DNA of 32,724 nt from CAZMSD01 sp964568855. GTDB lineage: Bacteria > CAIWAD01. Of this stretch, positions 22,833-31,085 are shown piece by piece (positions within the stretch are counted from its first letter, which is position 1; each line of letters opens with the position of its first letter). The stretch lies in NCBI GenBank assembly GCA_964568855.1, contig CAZMSD010000042.1, forward strand, positions 1-32,724, given 5' to 3'. The position numbers and the translations under genes are program-made. Under the pieces are notes generated by a model. The model did no database searches and was not told the origin of the DNA. It worked only from the letters and a program-made list of their open reading frames with translations.

Positions 22833-25800
22833 CAGAAGAAACTCTGAATCTGAACGCGGCCGGTATGCTGGACCCGGCGACCGGGAAGCTGGTCCATCCG
22901 CCAGCTCAGGGTCAGCCGCGTCTGCCGGCCCAGGTTGATCCGGCCCTCCAGGCCCGCCCTGACGGTCAGGCCCACCCGCGCGCCGCTCAGCAGCTCGTAG
23001 GGTATGCGCTCATCGTCGGCCCAGGCCCTCTGCCACTGGAATTCCGCCTGCAGCGTGCCGCGCTCGCCCACCCGCCATTCCAGCGAGGGCTCCAGCGACA
23101 GGCGGCGTCCGCTTTGCCGCCCGCGATCCTCGCGCCCGCTCTCGGCCTGTACTTCGCCCTTCAGCAGCAGGCTCCGCCCCAGCTCGCGGCCCGGCCGCAG
23201 GTCCAGCTCCCAGGCCCGCACCCGTCGATCGGCGTCGGGGTGGGCCGAATAGCGGTTCGCCTGTCTGCGGTGCAGCAGTTCCGCGCCCAGCCGGAAGGGA
23301 CCGCCACTCCAGCGCAGGCGCAGGGAGAGGCGGCGCAGCAGGTTGCGGCGGGGATTCACCAGCTGCAGGCGGTCCAGATCGCGGCTTTCTTCGTAGCGCA
23401 GCCGCCAGCGGCGCCCGGCGGTCCTCGACTCCGAGCCGCCGCCCTCCCGCAGCTCCAGGTCCTGGCGAATACGAAAGCGTCCGCTGCGCGTGGAATCTCC
23501 CAGCACGATGCGGGGATCGAGCAGGTAGAGGCGCAGGGGCTCGACGTGGGAGCCCGCGTCCTCCAGGCTGATCCGCGTGTCCGCATGCATCCGGGGCAGC
23601 GGCTGCCAGCGCAGTCCCGTCTCCACTTCCACCCTGGCCACGGTGTTCTGACGGCCCGTCTCCACCTGCACCGCTATGTAATCGCCGTCCGGATCGGGCA
23701 CGAAAACCTCGGGGTTCAGGGGATCCCGGCTGTACTGGCCCTCCAGGGAATCCACCTGGACGTATCGCGTCAGGCGTTCCTGGACCAGGCTGTTCTCGGC
23801 CCGGTAGAGCAGGTTCCAGTTAAGGCGCTCCCCGCCGGCGTGCAGATCCAGCAGGGCCACGTCGCGGACCGTGTCGCTGGAATCCAGCTCGAAGTAGTGC
23901 ACCAGCCGGCGAGTCCATTCCAGCTCGCCCCGCAGCCGGCCCGACCAGGCGAGCCGCGCGGCGCCCTGTCGGACCAGGGCCTGGTTCTCCCAGGCCGGCC
24001 CGACGCCCAGGGTTTCCCGCAAGCGCCGCCTGAGATCGACATGTCCCCGCAGGGCTTCCCCGAAGCGGCGTTCGATCCGGCCCGACCACTCGCCGAAGCG
24101 CTCTCCGCTGCGCTCCGTGATGGTGGAAGCCGAATCGCCCTGGCCGCGTTCCTCCCGCTCCCCGAAATAGGCGATGGAGATCCAGGTGCGCGAAAAATCC
24201 CATCCGCAGCCCAGGTCCAGCCGGCGAAAAGTGGAATGCAGCAGCTCGCCGCGGTAGCTGCGCCAGCTCGCCTCCCCGCCGCCCCAGGGGCCGGTTCCCC
24301 TGCGCAGCATGAAGGCGGGAGCGAGGCGCAGGCTGCGCTCCCCCTCGCGATCGAGCCTCGAATAGCCGCCGCGCAGGTAGAGCGAGTCGCCGCGCGCCAG
24401 GCCCAGCTCCGCCTCGGCCCGTTTCAGGGAGCCCCGTCCCTGGCGGCTCATGCCCCAGGTGCGCTCGAACTCCACCTCGTCCACCGGGGAGAGGGTGCGG
24501 AAGTCCTGCTGCTCGCTTAAGGCCAGCAGCCGCAGGGAGGGCCGGCCCAGCAGACGGTCACCCACTTTCAGGGTGGAGCCGCGCCAGTTCAGGCGCCCCC
24601 GCAGGGCGGCGCCCAGGTTGTCCTCGTCCATCCGCGCGGAAAGCAGGTTGAGGTCGCTCCGCGAAAGAGCGCTCTCCAGCTCGATGCGTATTCCACCCAG
24701 GTTCAATGCCAGCTGGGTGTCGAGCAGCTCCTGCAGCGTGGGCGCCACCAGGGAGATCACGGGAGCCCAGCTCCCTCCGCCGGGACCCTCGTATTGCCAC
24801 CAGGGCCGGCCCGCGCTGGTGAAGCGACGGCCGTAGTCCCCCAGCAGCCGGCCGTCTTCTCCCGCGCCCAGCTCGCTGAAGTACAGTTCGTAGATGAACT
24901 CGCCGGCCAGGGAATCGGGCAGCTCGGGCAGGCCCAGCGAATCGAGGAAGGCCTCGATGAACTGGTAGTGGCCCCACTGGCCGCCCTCCCCCACCAGGCG
25001 GTAGCTGCCCTCGCCGGGGTCCACCTGCCGGATGCCGCTGCCCAGCATGGCCTCCGTGCTGTCCCCGGCGGCCGCCAGCAGCTCGCGGTCCTCCTGGTCC
25101 AGGAACTGGTCCAGGGGCGCGTCGGGATCGTCCCGCTCCGCGGCGTAGGCCAGGTCCAGCTCCCAGGCCCCGCCCGGGCTGCGGGCCGCGGCCTCGGCGC
25201 CGTAGAGGTTGCGCGTGTAGACCCTTTCGCTGTACTGGAACTCCGCAGTGATGCGGCTCTCGAAGGTGATCGGACGCCGGGCTGTGAAATGAATCTGCGC
25301 CATGCCGTAATCGATGACGTAGTCGCGGTCCTCTCCCCGGCGGGCCGGCAGGCCGTCGATCCAGACCTTTTCGCTGCCCGCCAGAACCACGATCAGATCG
25401 CTGCCCTGGGCGGTGCGCAACTGGTAGGGGCCCTGGACTCCTTCGCGGCCGGAGAATTCCATGCGGTGGAAGCGGCCCCTGGCCTGGGCCGCGTGCAGGC
25501 GCAGCTCGCGGCGCGGGTCACGATAGCCGCCCTGGATCCCGTCCACGGTGCGGCGGTAGTCCATGTAATCCCCCTGGCGCAGGGCGAGGTCGAAATCGCC
25601 CAGGGTGGCCTCCCAGCGCGGACTGCGGATCTTGACGTGGATGCGGTCGATCTCCTCCAGGGACTGGCTGCGGCCCTCGGGCTGGATCGGCGTGCTGCGG
25701 TCGGCCAGGAAAGCCTCGACCTCCACGTCGCGGCCGATCTGCCCGTCCACCCGCAGGCGCAGCCCCGATTCCATGCCCACGTTGCCGCCCGTGCCCAGGC

Positions 25801-26308
25801 TGATGCCACGCAGAAAGGACCCGCTGTAGCGCAGTTCGGAGGGAATCTGCTCCTCGCGCTCGGGGAGCACGGCCAGGGCTCCCTCGGCGCCGGGCCGCAG
25901 GCTGTCCGGGTGAATCCGCGGCAGGGATTCGGCGGGATGCAGGGAGAGCGGCGGAGGCAGATCCAGGCGAAGCACCTCCCAGCGCACCCTCAGCAACTCG
26001 TTCCTCAGGCCCGCGTCCATCAGCAGGATCCGGCCGTCGTGGGCGTTCAGGCGGAAGTCCAGGCCTTCCTTGAGCAGGCGCCGGCCGGCGCTGATGCGCA
26101 CCGATCCCGGACGGACCGGCGTCTCGGGCAAGGTGAACTCGGTGCGGGCCTCGATGCTGGCCTGTCGTTCAAGGCTCAGGGAGGGCAATCCAGGGAAGGC
26201 GGCCAGGCTGTCCGGCGCCCTTTCTTCCTGAGCAGCCGCCCGGGCGCCGCAAATCAGGACCCAGTGCAGGAGGAACAGGATCAGTGTATCGGGAGGACCG
26301 TGCTTCAC
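22832..26308 (-). CDS. Giant outer-membrane beta-barrel candidate (unknown function)
   Basis: About 1158 residues with a signal peptide (LILFLLHWVLICGARAAAQ). The first 400 residues contain a conserved-looking module: GSFLRGISLGTGGNVGMESG, DVEVEAFLADRSTPIQPEGR, LGDFDLALRQGDYMDYRRTV and GPYQLRTAQGSDLIVVLAGS, ending with a DYVIDYGMAQIHFTARRPI segment. The rest is a long series of alternating amphipathic strands rich in Arg, Glu and aromatic residues, ending in SFF as expected of an outer-membrane barrel. It is reminiscent of large FCB surface proteins (SprA-like in style), but I do not assign a family. The GTG at 26308 overlaps the propeller gene's stop as GTGA and gives the signal peptide; the open frame to 26437 is rejected. 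Its stop overlaps the Omp85 start. Confidence 0.75.
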   Translation of the reverse strand: MKHGPPDTLILFLLHWVLICGARAAAQEERAPDSLAAFPGLPSLSLERQASIEARTEFTLPETPVRPGSVRISAGRRLLKEGLDFRLNAHDGRILLMDAGLRNELLRVRWEVLRLDLPPPLSLHPAESLPRIHPDSLRPGAEGALAVLPEREEQIPSELRYSGSFLRGISLGTGGNVGMESGLRLRVDGQIGRDVEVEAFLADRSTPIQPEGRSQSLEEIDRIHVKIRSPRWEATLGDFDLALRQGDYMDYRRTVDGIQGGYRDPRRELRLHAAQARGRFHRMEFSGREGVQGPYQLRTAQGSDLIVVLAGSEKVWIDGLPARRGEDRDYVIDYGMAQIHFTARRPITFESRITAEFQYSERVYTRNLYGAEAAARSPGGAWELDLAYAAERDDPDAPLDQFLDQEDRELLAAAGDSTEAMLGSGIRQVDPGEGSYRLVGEGGQWGHYQFIEAFLDSLGLPELPDSLAGEFIYELYFSELGAGEDGRLLGDYGRRFTSAGRPWWQYEGPGGGSWAPVISLVAPTLQELLDTQLALNLGGIRIELESALSRSDLNLLSARMDEDNLGAALRGRLNWRGSTLKVGDRLLGRPSLRLLALSEQQDFRTLSPVDEVEFERTWGMSRQGRGSLKRAEAELGLARGDSLYLRGGYSRLDREGERSLRLAPAFMLRRGTGPWGGGEASWRSYRGELLHSTFRRLDLGCGWDFSRTWISIAYFGEREERGQGDSASTITERSGERFGEWSGRIERRFGEALRGHVDLRRRLRETLGVGPAWENQALVRQGAARLAWSGRLRGELEWTRRLVHYFELDSSDTVRDVALLDLHAGGERLNWNLLYRAENSLVQERLTRYVQVDSLEGQYSRDPLNPEVFVPDPDGDYIAVQVETGRQNTVARVEVETGLRWQPLPRMHADTRISLEDAGSHVEPLRLYLLDPRIVLGDSTRSGRFRIRQDLELREGGGSESRTAGRRWRLRYEESRDLDRLQLVNPRRNLLRRLSLRLRWSGGPFRLGAELLHRRQANRYSAHPDADRRVRAWELDLRPGRELGRSLLLKGEVQAESGREDRGRQSGRRLSLEPSLEWRVGERGTLQAEFQWQRAWADDERIPYELLSGARVGLTVRAGLEGRINLGRQTRLTLSWRMDQLPGRRVQHTGRVQIQSFF

Positions 26309-27243
26309 GGGCGGGGATCCCACTCGAGCGGCGCCGGGGCGCTCTCGCCGGCTTCCAGGAGGAACAGGCAGGGCGGGCCGTTTTCGCAGGCCAGCAGCAG
26401 CCCGGTCTTCAGGAGCAGGAAGTCCCGCGGCCGGCAAGGCGGCCGGGACAGCGTGTGCATGATCTTCCCGGGACCGGGCGGATGCGGCGCCCCGGGCTCC
26501 TGCCCCAGTTCGCTGATCCGGATTTCCTCCCCTGCTTCGCTGAGCAGGAGCAGCCGTGTATCACGCGCATCCCGGTGCAGGGCCAGAAGACCGGGCATTT
26601 CGATCCGCTCGCACAGGCCGCCCTCGGTACCCAGCGTCCACAGGGCTGCCGGAGAGTCTCCGGCGCTCTCCAGCAGGTAGACAGTCTCACCCAGAACCTC
26701 CAGAGCGCGGAAGCCGGGAGCGCCGCCGCCTCGAGGATAGTCGTACAGCGTTCGCCAGCGCTCGCCCAGGGTCTCCAGCAGCAGGACGCCGCCGGCCTCG
26801 CGGTCCGCCACCACCACCGCCTGGGTGGCGCTGATGGCCAGCAGGTCCGGCCGCTCGCAGTCGGGGGAGGCGGCAGCTTCGAGCTCCAGGGAACCCTGGT
26901 AGGCCAGCTCCCGGTCCAGGCGGCAGATCCGGCGGTTCTGGCGGTCGGCCAGCAGTACGCTGAGTCCCAGTCGCCCGTCAGTCTCGCTGGGTTCGAAGTA
27001 GCCCAGGCTGCCGCTGCCCGGCCCGCCGGCCCCGCCGATCTTCCGGCCCAGGCTGTCCAGTAAGAGCAGCCGGTCCAGTGTCCGGGCGCTGCCCAGGATC
27101 CGGCCGTCCGGGAGCAGTTCCAGGGCGTAGAGTTCGGGCAGGCGGTCCAGTACCTGCCAGTCGGCGCGGAGCGCATCCGCATGCAAAACCTGGGTGGCCA
27201 GAAAGAGTATCTGCAGGAGGCGGAGTCGCGGCGGCGTCTTCAT
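26305..27243 (-). CDS. Secreted beta-propeller protein
   Basis: 312 residues with a signal peptide (LLQILFLATQVLHADA). The mature part is made of repeated four-stranded blades of the NHL/6-bladed type: LYALELLPDGRILGSART, LSVLLADRQNRRICRLDREL, ISATQAVVVADREAGGVLLL, FRALEVLGETVYLLESAG. No catalytic residues are recognised. It is the first gene of the leftward operon with the giant barrel candidate and the second Omp85 protein, and its stop overlaps the barrel gene's GTG. The ATG at 27243 is chosen for the signal peptide; only a GGGGGA tract is seen upstream. A putative FCB-type promoter lies about 100 nt upstream. Function unknown; a surface-exposed or periplasmic accessory to the barrel is an inference. 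Confidence 0.75.
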   Translation of the reverse strand: MKTPPRLRLLQILFLATQVLHADALRADWQVLDRLPELYALELLPDGRILGSARTLDRLLLLDSLGRKIGGAGGPGSGSLGYFEPSETDGRLGLSVLLADRQNRRICRLDRELAYQGSLELEAAASPDCERPDLLAISATQAVVVADREAGGVLLLETLGERWRTLYDYPRGGGAPGFRALEVLGETVYLLESAGDSPAALWTLGTEGGLCERIEMPGLLALHRDARDTRLLLLSEAGEEIRISELGQEPGAPHPPGPGKIMHTLSRPPCRPRDFLLLKTGLLLACENGPPCLFLLEAGESAPAPLEWDPRP

Positions 27244-27344
27244 GGGCCGGATTCCCCCGCCGCCGTGACCCTTCCGGGCACAGGTTCCAGCGCGGCCGCT
27301 GTTGTCGAGGGGACGGTTTTCCTCGCTGACCCTGGGAACATGAC

Positions 27345-27376
27345 CCAAGTTATCGAGCACTGGATTCCCGTGCAAA
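27345..27376 (-). promoter_or_regulatory. Putative FCB-type promoter for the propeller-barrel-Omp85 operon
   Basis: On the minus strand TTTG (27373-27376), 20 nt, then TAACTTGG (27345-27352) fit TTTG-N20-TAnnTTTG with one mismatch. It points toward the gene starting at 27243 and lies in the divergent gap next to the tRNA. The spacing equals that of the bamA promoter candidate. Confidence 0.4.
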
Positions 27377-27460
27377 GCCGATCCATCCGGGATCCGCGGA
27401 AGGCATTTCTATCGGAACCCAGTGGCCCTCGCCGGCCGGCCGACCGGTTCCCGGGCCGTC

Positions 27461-27490
27461 TTGCATATGCTGGCTTGTATCACCATTTTG
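27461..27490 (+). promoter_or_regulatory. Putative promoter of tRNA-Ala
   Basis: TTG at 27461-27463, a 19-nt spacer and CCATTTTG at 27483-27490 resemble the -33/-7 pattern (the TTTG end matches, the TA does not). The last G is 12 nt before the first base of the mature tRNA. Confidence 0.3.
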
Positions 27491-27501
27491 GATCGATTCA
27501 C

Positions 27502-27574
27502 GGGGCTGTAGCTCAGCTGGGAGAGCGACGCGTTCGCAATGCGTAGGTCGGGGGTTCGAGTCCCCTCAGCTCCA
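27502..27574 (+). tRNA. tRNA-Ala(CGC)
   Basis: A 73-nt cloverleaf folds by hand. The acceptor GGGGCTG pairs with CAGCTCC and contains the G3-U70 wobble that defines alanine tRNAs; D-stem GCTC/GAGC; anticodon stem ACGCG/TGCGT with loop TTCGCAA, anticodon CGC reading GCG; T-arm GGGGG TTCGAGT CCCCT. Discriminator is A73 and the 3' CCA is not encoded, so a CCA-adding enzyme is needed. It is the first plus-strand gene after the long minus-strand block. Confidence 0.96.
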
Positions 27575-27592
27575 TTAAGAGAGTCTGTCGAT

Positions 27593-27625
27593 AACCCGGG
27601 CGACGACGCGACCCGGGTTCTTCTT
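27593..27625 (+). terminator. Terminator-like hairpin behind tRNA-Ala
   Basis: AACCCGGG (27593-27600), an 11-nt loop and CCCGGGTT (27612-27619) form a perfect 8-bp stem followed by CTTCTT. It starts 18 nt after the tRNA and ends 18 nt before the glgB ATG, so it may end the tRNA transcript or attenuate read-through into glgB. Confidence 0.65.
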
Positions 27626-27643
27626 GCAGTATGGAAAGAGCGG

Positions 27644-29830
27644 ATGAACGCATTTCAGCGCCTCAGCCAGGGTCGGCATCACGATCCCTTCGAATTCCTG
27701 GGACAGCATCCCGATCCCCTGGCGCCGGGTTCCTGGCAGTTGCGGATCTGGGCTCCCGGCTGTTCCAGCGTGCGCCTGCTGCCCGGAGAGGGCCGGCCGG
27801 AGGCGATCGAACTCAGGGAGTGGGCGCCGGGCCAGTTCCAGGCCGGCTTGAAGGCCCCCGTCGATCCGGCGAACTCGCTTTTCGAATACGTCATCGATTC
27901 GGAGCAGCGCTGGACCGCCCGCTCGCCCTACCTGTTTCCGCCCGTGCTGGGCGAGCTCGACCTGCACCTGATCGGCGAGGGCCGGCACCTGAAGCTCTGG
28001 GAGGCCCTCGGCGCCCATTGCATCGAGCACGCCGGGATTAAGGGAGTGCACTTCGCGGTCTGGGCGCCCAACGCCTCGCGGGTTTCCGTGGTGGGCGACT
28101 TCAACACCTGGGATGGTTTACGGCACCCCTGCCGCTCCCTGGGCTCCTGCGGGATCTGGGAACTTTTCGTGCCCGGGCTCCAGGAAGGCAACCTGTACCG
28201 CTTCGAGATCCGCGACCAGCAGGGCCGTATCCACGTGAAGTCCGACCCCCTGGCCCGGGCTGCGGAACTGCGTCCCGGCAGCGCCTCCATGGTGGCGGCC
28301 ACGGGCGGTTACGAATGGGGCGACGGGAACTGGCTCGCCGCCCGGCGCAAGCGGGATCCGCTGGACGGGCCGATTACCATCTACGAGGTCCACCTGGGAA
28401 GCTGGATGAAACCCTGGTCGGGCGATCCTCCCTTCCACGACTACAGCGAGCTGGCGGAGCGCCTGGCGGACTACGTAGAGAAGCTGGGCTTCACCCACGT
28501 GGAGCTGCTGCCGGTGATGGAGCATCCGCTGGACGCCTCCTGGGGCTACCAGGTCTCGGGCTACTTCGCTCCCACGCGCCGCTACGGGGATCCCGACGGG
28601 CTGCGCCGCTTCGTGGATCACCTGCACCAGCGGGGCATCGGCGTGATCCTGGACTGGGTGCCCGCCCACTTTCCGCGCGACACCCACGCCCTGGCCCGCT
28701 TCGACGGCAGCGCCCTCTACGAGCACGACGATCCGCGGCTGGGCGAACATCCCGACTGGGGTACGCTGATCTTCAACTACTCGCGCGTGGAAGTGCGCAA
28801 TTTCCTTTACGCCAACGCCCTCTACTGGATCGAGGAATTCCACGTGGACGGCCTGCGGGTGGACGCGGTAGCCTCCATGCTCTACCTGGACTACAGCCGC
28901 AAAGAAGGCGAGTGGCTGCCCAACGAGCACGGCGGCCGCGAGAACCTGGAGGCGCTGGACTTCCTGCGCAACCTGAACACCCTGCTCTTCGAGCGCCACC
29001 CGGGCATCCTTTCCATCGCCGAGGAGAGCACGGCCTGGCCCATGGTCTCCAGGCCCGTCTACCTGGGCGGCCTGGGTTTCAACCTCAAGTGGAACATGGG
29101 CTGGATGAACGACACCCTGCGTTACTTCGAGCTCGATCCGGTCCACCGCCGTTTCCACCACGACCTGATGAGTTTCTCGCTGGTGTACGCCTGGCACGAG
29201 AATTTCGTGCTGGTGCTCTCCCACGACGAGGTGGTGCATGGCAAGGGTTCGCTGCTGGACAAGATGCCGGGCGACGACTGGCAGAAATTCGCCAACCTGA
29301 GATTATTGCTGGGCTGGATGTGGTGTCACCCGGGCCGCAAGATGCTCTTCATGGGCGGCGAGCTGGCCCAGCGCTGGGAATGGTCCGAGATCGGCGACGT
29401 GGACTGGCGCGCTCTGGAAAGCGTGCGACATTCCGGGGTGCAGAACCTGGTGCGTGAGCTGAACCAGCTGCTGCGGCACGAACCGGCCCTGACACGCCTG
29501 GATTTCTCGCCCGAGGGCTTCCGCTGGCTCAGGGTGGACGACGCCTACAACTCGGTCTTCAGCTTCCTTCGGCTGAGCGGCGATCCCGGGGACGAGCTGG
29601 TGGTGGTGGCCAACTGCACTCCCGTGCCCCGGCACGACTATTTCCTGGGAGTCCCCCAACCCGGCTGGTACCGCGAGATCTTCAACACCGACGCCGAGTG
29701 CTACGCGGGCAGCAACCTGGGCAACCGCGGCGGCTGCCACAGCGAGGACCTGTCCTGCGACGGCTATCCCCAGCGACTGCGCCTGATCCTGCCTCCCCTG
29801 GCCCTGCTGGTCTTCAAGCGGGAAGGGTGA
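27644..29830 (+). CDS. glgB: 1,4-alpha-glucan branching enzyme GlgB
   Basis: 728 residues, the same length as E. coli GlgB. An N-terminal CBM48-like pair (about 10-110 and 130-215; DPFEFLGQHPD, FAVWAPNASRVSVVGDFNTW) precedes the GH13 barrel (YEVHLGSWM, HVELLPVMEHPLDASWGYQV). Catalytic residues are Asp407 (GLRVDAVASML), Glu460 (SIAEESTAW) and Asp528 (LSHDEVVHGKGS), close to E. coli 405, 458 and 526. It forms alpha-1,6 branches in glycogen. I chose the ATG at 27644, with a purine-rich GGAAAGAG upstream; the frame is open back to 27539 but that part lies in the tRNA. No other glycogen gene is next to it in the window. A strong hairpin follows. Confidence 0.97.
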   Translation: MNAFQRLSQGRHHDPFEFLGQHPDPLAPGSWQLRIWAPGCSSVRLLPGEGRPEAIELREWAPGQFQAGLKAPVDPANSLFEYVIDSEQRWTARSPYLFPPVLGELDLHLIGEGRHLKLWEALGAHCIEHAGIKGVHFAVWAPNASRVSVVGDFNTWDGLRHPCRSLGSCGIWELFVPGLQEGNLYRFEIRDQQGRIHVKSDPLARAAELRPGSASMVAATGGYEWGDGNWLAARRKRDPLDGPITIYEVHLGSWMKPWSGDPPFHDYSELAERLADYVEKLGFTHVELLPVMEHPLDASWGYQVSGYFAPTRRYGDPDGLRRFVDHLHQRGIGVILDWVPAHFPRDTHALARFDGSALYEHDDPRLGEHPDWGTLIFNYSRVEVRNFLYANALYWIEEFHVDGLRVDAVASMLYLDYSRKEGEWLPNEHGGRENLEALDFLRNLNTLLFERHPGILSIAEESTAWPMVSRPVYLGGLGFNLKWNMGWMNDTLRYFELDPVHRRFHHDLMSFSLVYAWHENFVLVLSHDEVVHGKGSLLDKMPGDDWQKFANLRLLLGWMWCHPGRKMLFMGGELAQRWEWSEIGDVDWRALESVRHSGVQNLVRELNQLLRHEPALTRLDFSPEGFRWLRVDDAYNSVFSFLRLSGDPGDELVVVANCTPVPRHDYFLGVPQPGWYREIFNTDAECYAGSNLGNRGGCHSEDLSCDGYPQRLRLILPPLALLVFKREG

Positions 29831-30132
29831 TCCTGCATTCTTCATCCCCTCCATTCGCAGCTAAGCCGATTCATATGTAAGACAGCGGATTGTGATACGC
29901 TTCAGTCCCACCGCAGGTGGGACTTTCATCAGCTCCCGTTTGGGCAGGACTGGTAGATACCGATTCAGGGTGATCCCAATAGCATACTTGTCGCGTTAAC
30001 AGACCATGAACGCTATGAGAATAGTTTTGTGATGCACCTATTCGTTGCCATAACCCGCTCGAAGTATTAGGATTTGCTCAACCTCACACAGCGCACTGTA
30101 ATCTACGATCCCCTTGGTCAGAGGCGCATACC
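29831..30132. other. Intergenic region behind glgB
   Basis: 302 nt without a convincing gene. It holds the glgB terminator hairpin (29904-29926) and, at 30022-30029, a perfect TAGTTTTG (-7 consensus TAnnTTTG) about 104 nt before the next GTG, but no TTG at the right distance upstream. Base composition falls clearly here compared with the block to the left. Confidence 0.6.
29904..29926 (+). terminator. glgB terminator hairpin
   Basis: AGTCCCACC, loop GCA, GGTGGGACT: a perfect 9-bp stem followed by TTC, 73 nt after the glgB stop. The T-tract is short but the stem is strong and the position fits. Confidence 0.75.
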
Positions 30133-30703
30133 GTGAACATCGTACGATCAGTCATCCTGTCACACCTACTGCTTGTTGCAACCGTTGCCCTTGCCCAGTT
30201 GGACAGTACGCGTTTCGACTGGATCATCGATGGGGCGATCAGCTCTGTCAGCCCTCAACATACAAGTGGTTGTCTAACGGGCGAAGGGAACTTCTTCCTT
30301 TTATGGAATTCACCGTGGTTCTCTGGAATCGATGCCGGTTTCAGTGTGATTTCTCCGGATGGCGAATTCGTTGTTCCACCCAACCAACTGAATCCTAATC
30401 CAATTCCTGGTGACCAAGTCGGAAAGGCGTTTCCGGACGGGGCCGGAGGTGTGATCGTGCACGAGATCGATTATTCAATGGTCTATTACATCGACCCCTA
30501 CGGCAACCAAGCAAACTTCCGGCATCTGCTCTCGCGATATGATGGAATGGGCAATCAACTCTGGTCCACTGTCGCATTGGTTCCGATCGACAGTCTCGGG
30601 TCTTACGCCCGCGATGATTCGGATGCTGAGAGAGCAGTCGTGATAACTGCTAACCATGTATTCATAACGGCTCATTGCTATGACTACAGAGTGAGCAGCC
30701 GGT
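30133..30703 (+). pseudogene. Secreted protein gene truncated by the IS element
   Basis: A GTG at 30133 opens a frame with a signal peptide (SVILSHLLLVATVALAQ) and about 190 host residues, containing strand-rich segments such as SGIDAGFSVISPDGEFVV and LLSRYDGMGNQLWSTVALV that resemble repeats of secreted propeller-like proteins. The frame then runs into the left end of the IS3-family element and stops at 30840 with about 45 IS-encoded residues. No continuation of the gene is seen to the right of the element, so the 3' part is lost or moved. The function is not recognised. Codon and base use are less GC-rich than in the block left of 29.8 kb. Confidence 0.7.
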
Positions 30704-30725
30704 GCTGCCGTGGAAAAGTTGAACA
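30704..30725 (+). repeat. Left terminal inverted repeat of the IS
   Basis: 22-nt end beginning GCTGCCGTGG; pairs with 32002-32023 at 20 of 22 positions (differences at positions 8 and 9). Confidence 0.85.
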
Positions 30726-30803
30726 TAGGTCCTTTGTGGAGTTGACCCCCAGAACCCATGCCCGGCATGCTTATCTTGCCGGGACTTCAGGAGGTCGCTC
30801 GCC

Positions 30804-31085
30804 ATGGTCAAATCCACTCGCCGCTACTCAGCAAAACTGAAATTCCAAGTCGTCCTCGAAGCCCTTCAGGGCAGTAAAACGCCAGGCCAAATCGCAAAAG
30901 CCTATGGCGTCCATCCTAACACGATCGGCAATTGGAAGCAGGTCTTCCTGGAGAACGGACCCGCCGTCTTCGAGCGTATCACCGGCACGCAGGAAGCCGA
31001 GCGCAAGATCGCCGATCTGGAGCAGCTCCTGGGCAAAAAAGAGGTGGAGATCGCCCTTTTAAAAAACTTCTTGAGCCGCAGCTGA
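30804..31085 (+). CDS. IS3-family transposase OrfA
   Basis: 93 residues. An N-terminal helix-turn-helix of the transposase_8 type (RRYSAKLKFQVVLEALQG, then PGQIAKAYGVHPNTIGNWKQ) binds the IS ends; a C-terminal leucine-zipper-like helix (ADLEQLLGKKEVEIALLKNF) serves for multimerisation. An AGGAGG box lies 9 nt before the ATG. Near its end the run TTTTAAAAAAC (31057-31067) is in the right frame for -1 slippage into OrfB, giving the OrfAB transposase. The stop overlaps the OrfB ATG as TGATG. Confidence 0.93.
   Translation: MVKSTRRYSAKLKFQVVLEALQGSKTPGQIAKAYGVHPNTIGNWKQVFLENGPAVFERITGTQEAERKIADLEQLLGKKEVEIALLKNFLSRS
31061..31067 (+). promoter_or_regulatory. -1 ribosomal frameshift heptamer in the IS
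   Basis: In the OrfA frame the heptamer A AAA AAC (31061-31067) fits X XXY YYZ, and T TTA AAA (31058-31064) directly before it fits too. A -1 shift here enters the OrfB frame, as in many IS3-family elements. A downstream stimulatory structure was not established by eye. Confidence 0.7.

Noticed and set aside
27442..27452. GACCGGTTCCC, the same 11 bases as in the left end of the structured element
   Set aside because: Only 11 bases in a GC-rich stretch, without the partner repeat; chance cannot be excluded.
27644..29830. Longer glgB start at 27539
   Set aside because: That extension is inside the tRNA and the hairpin; the length from 27644 equals E. coli GlgB.
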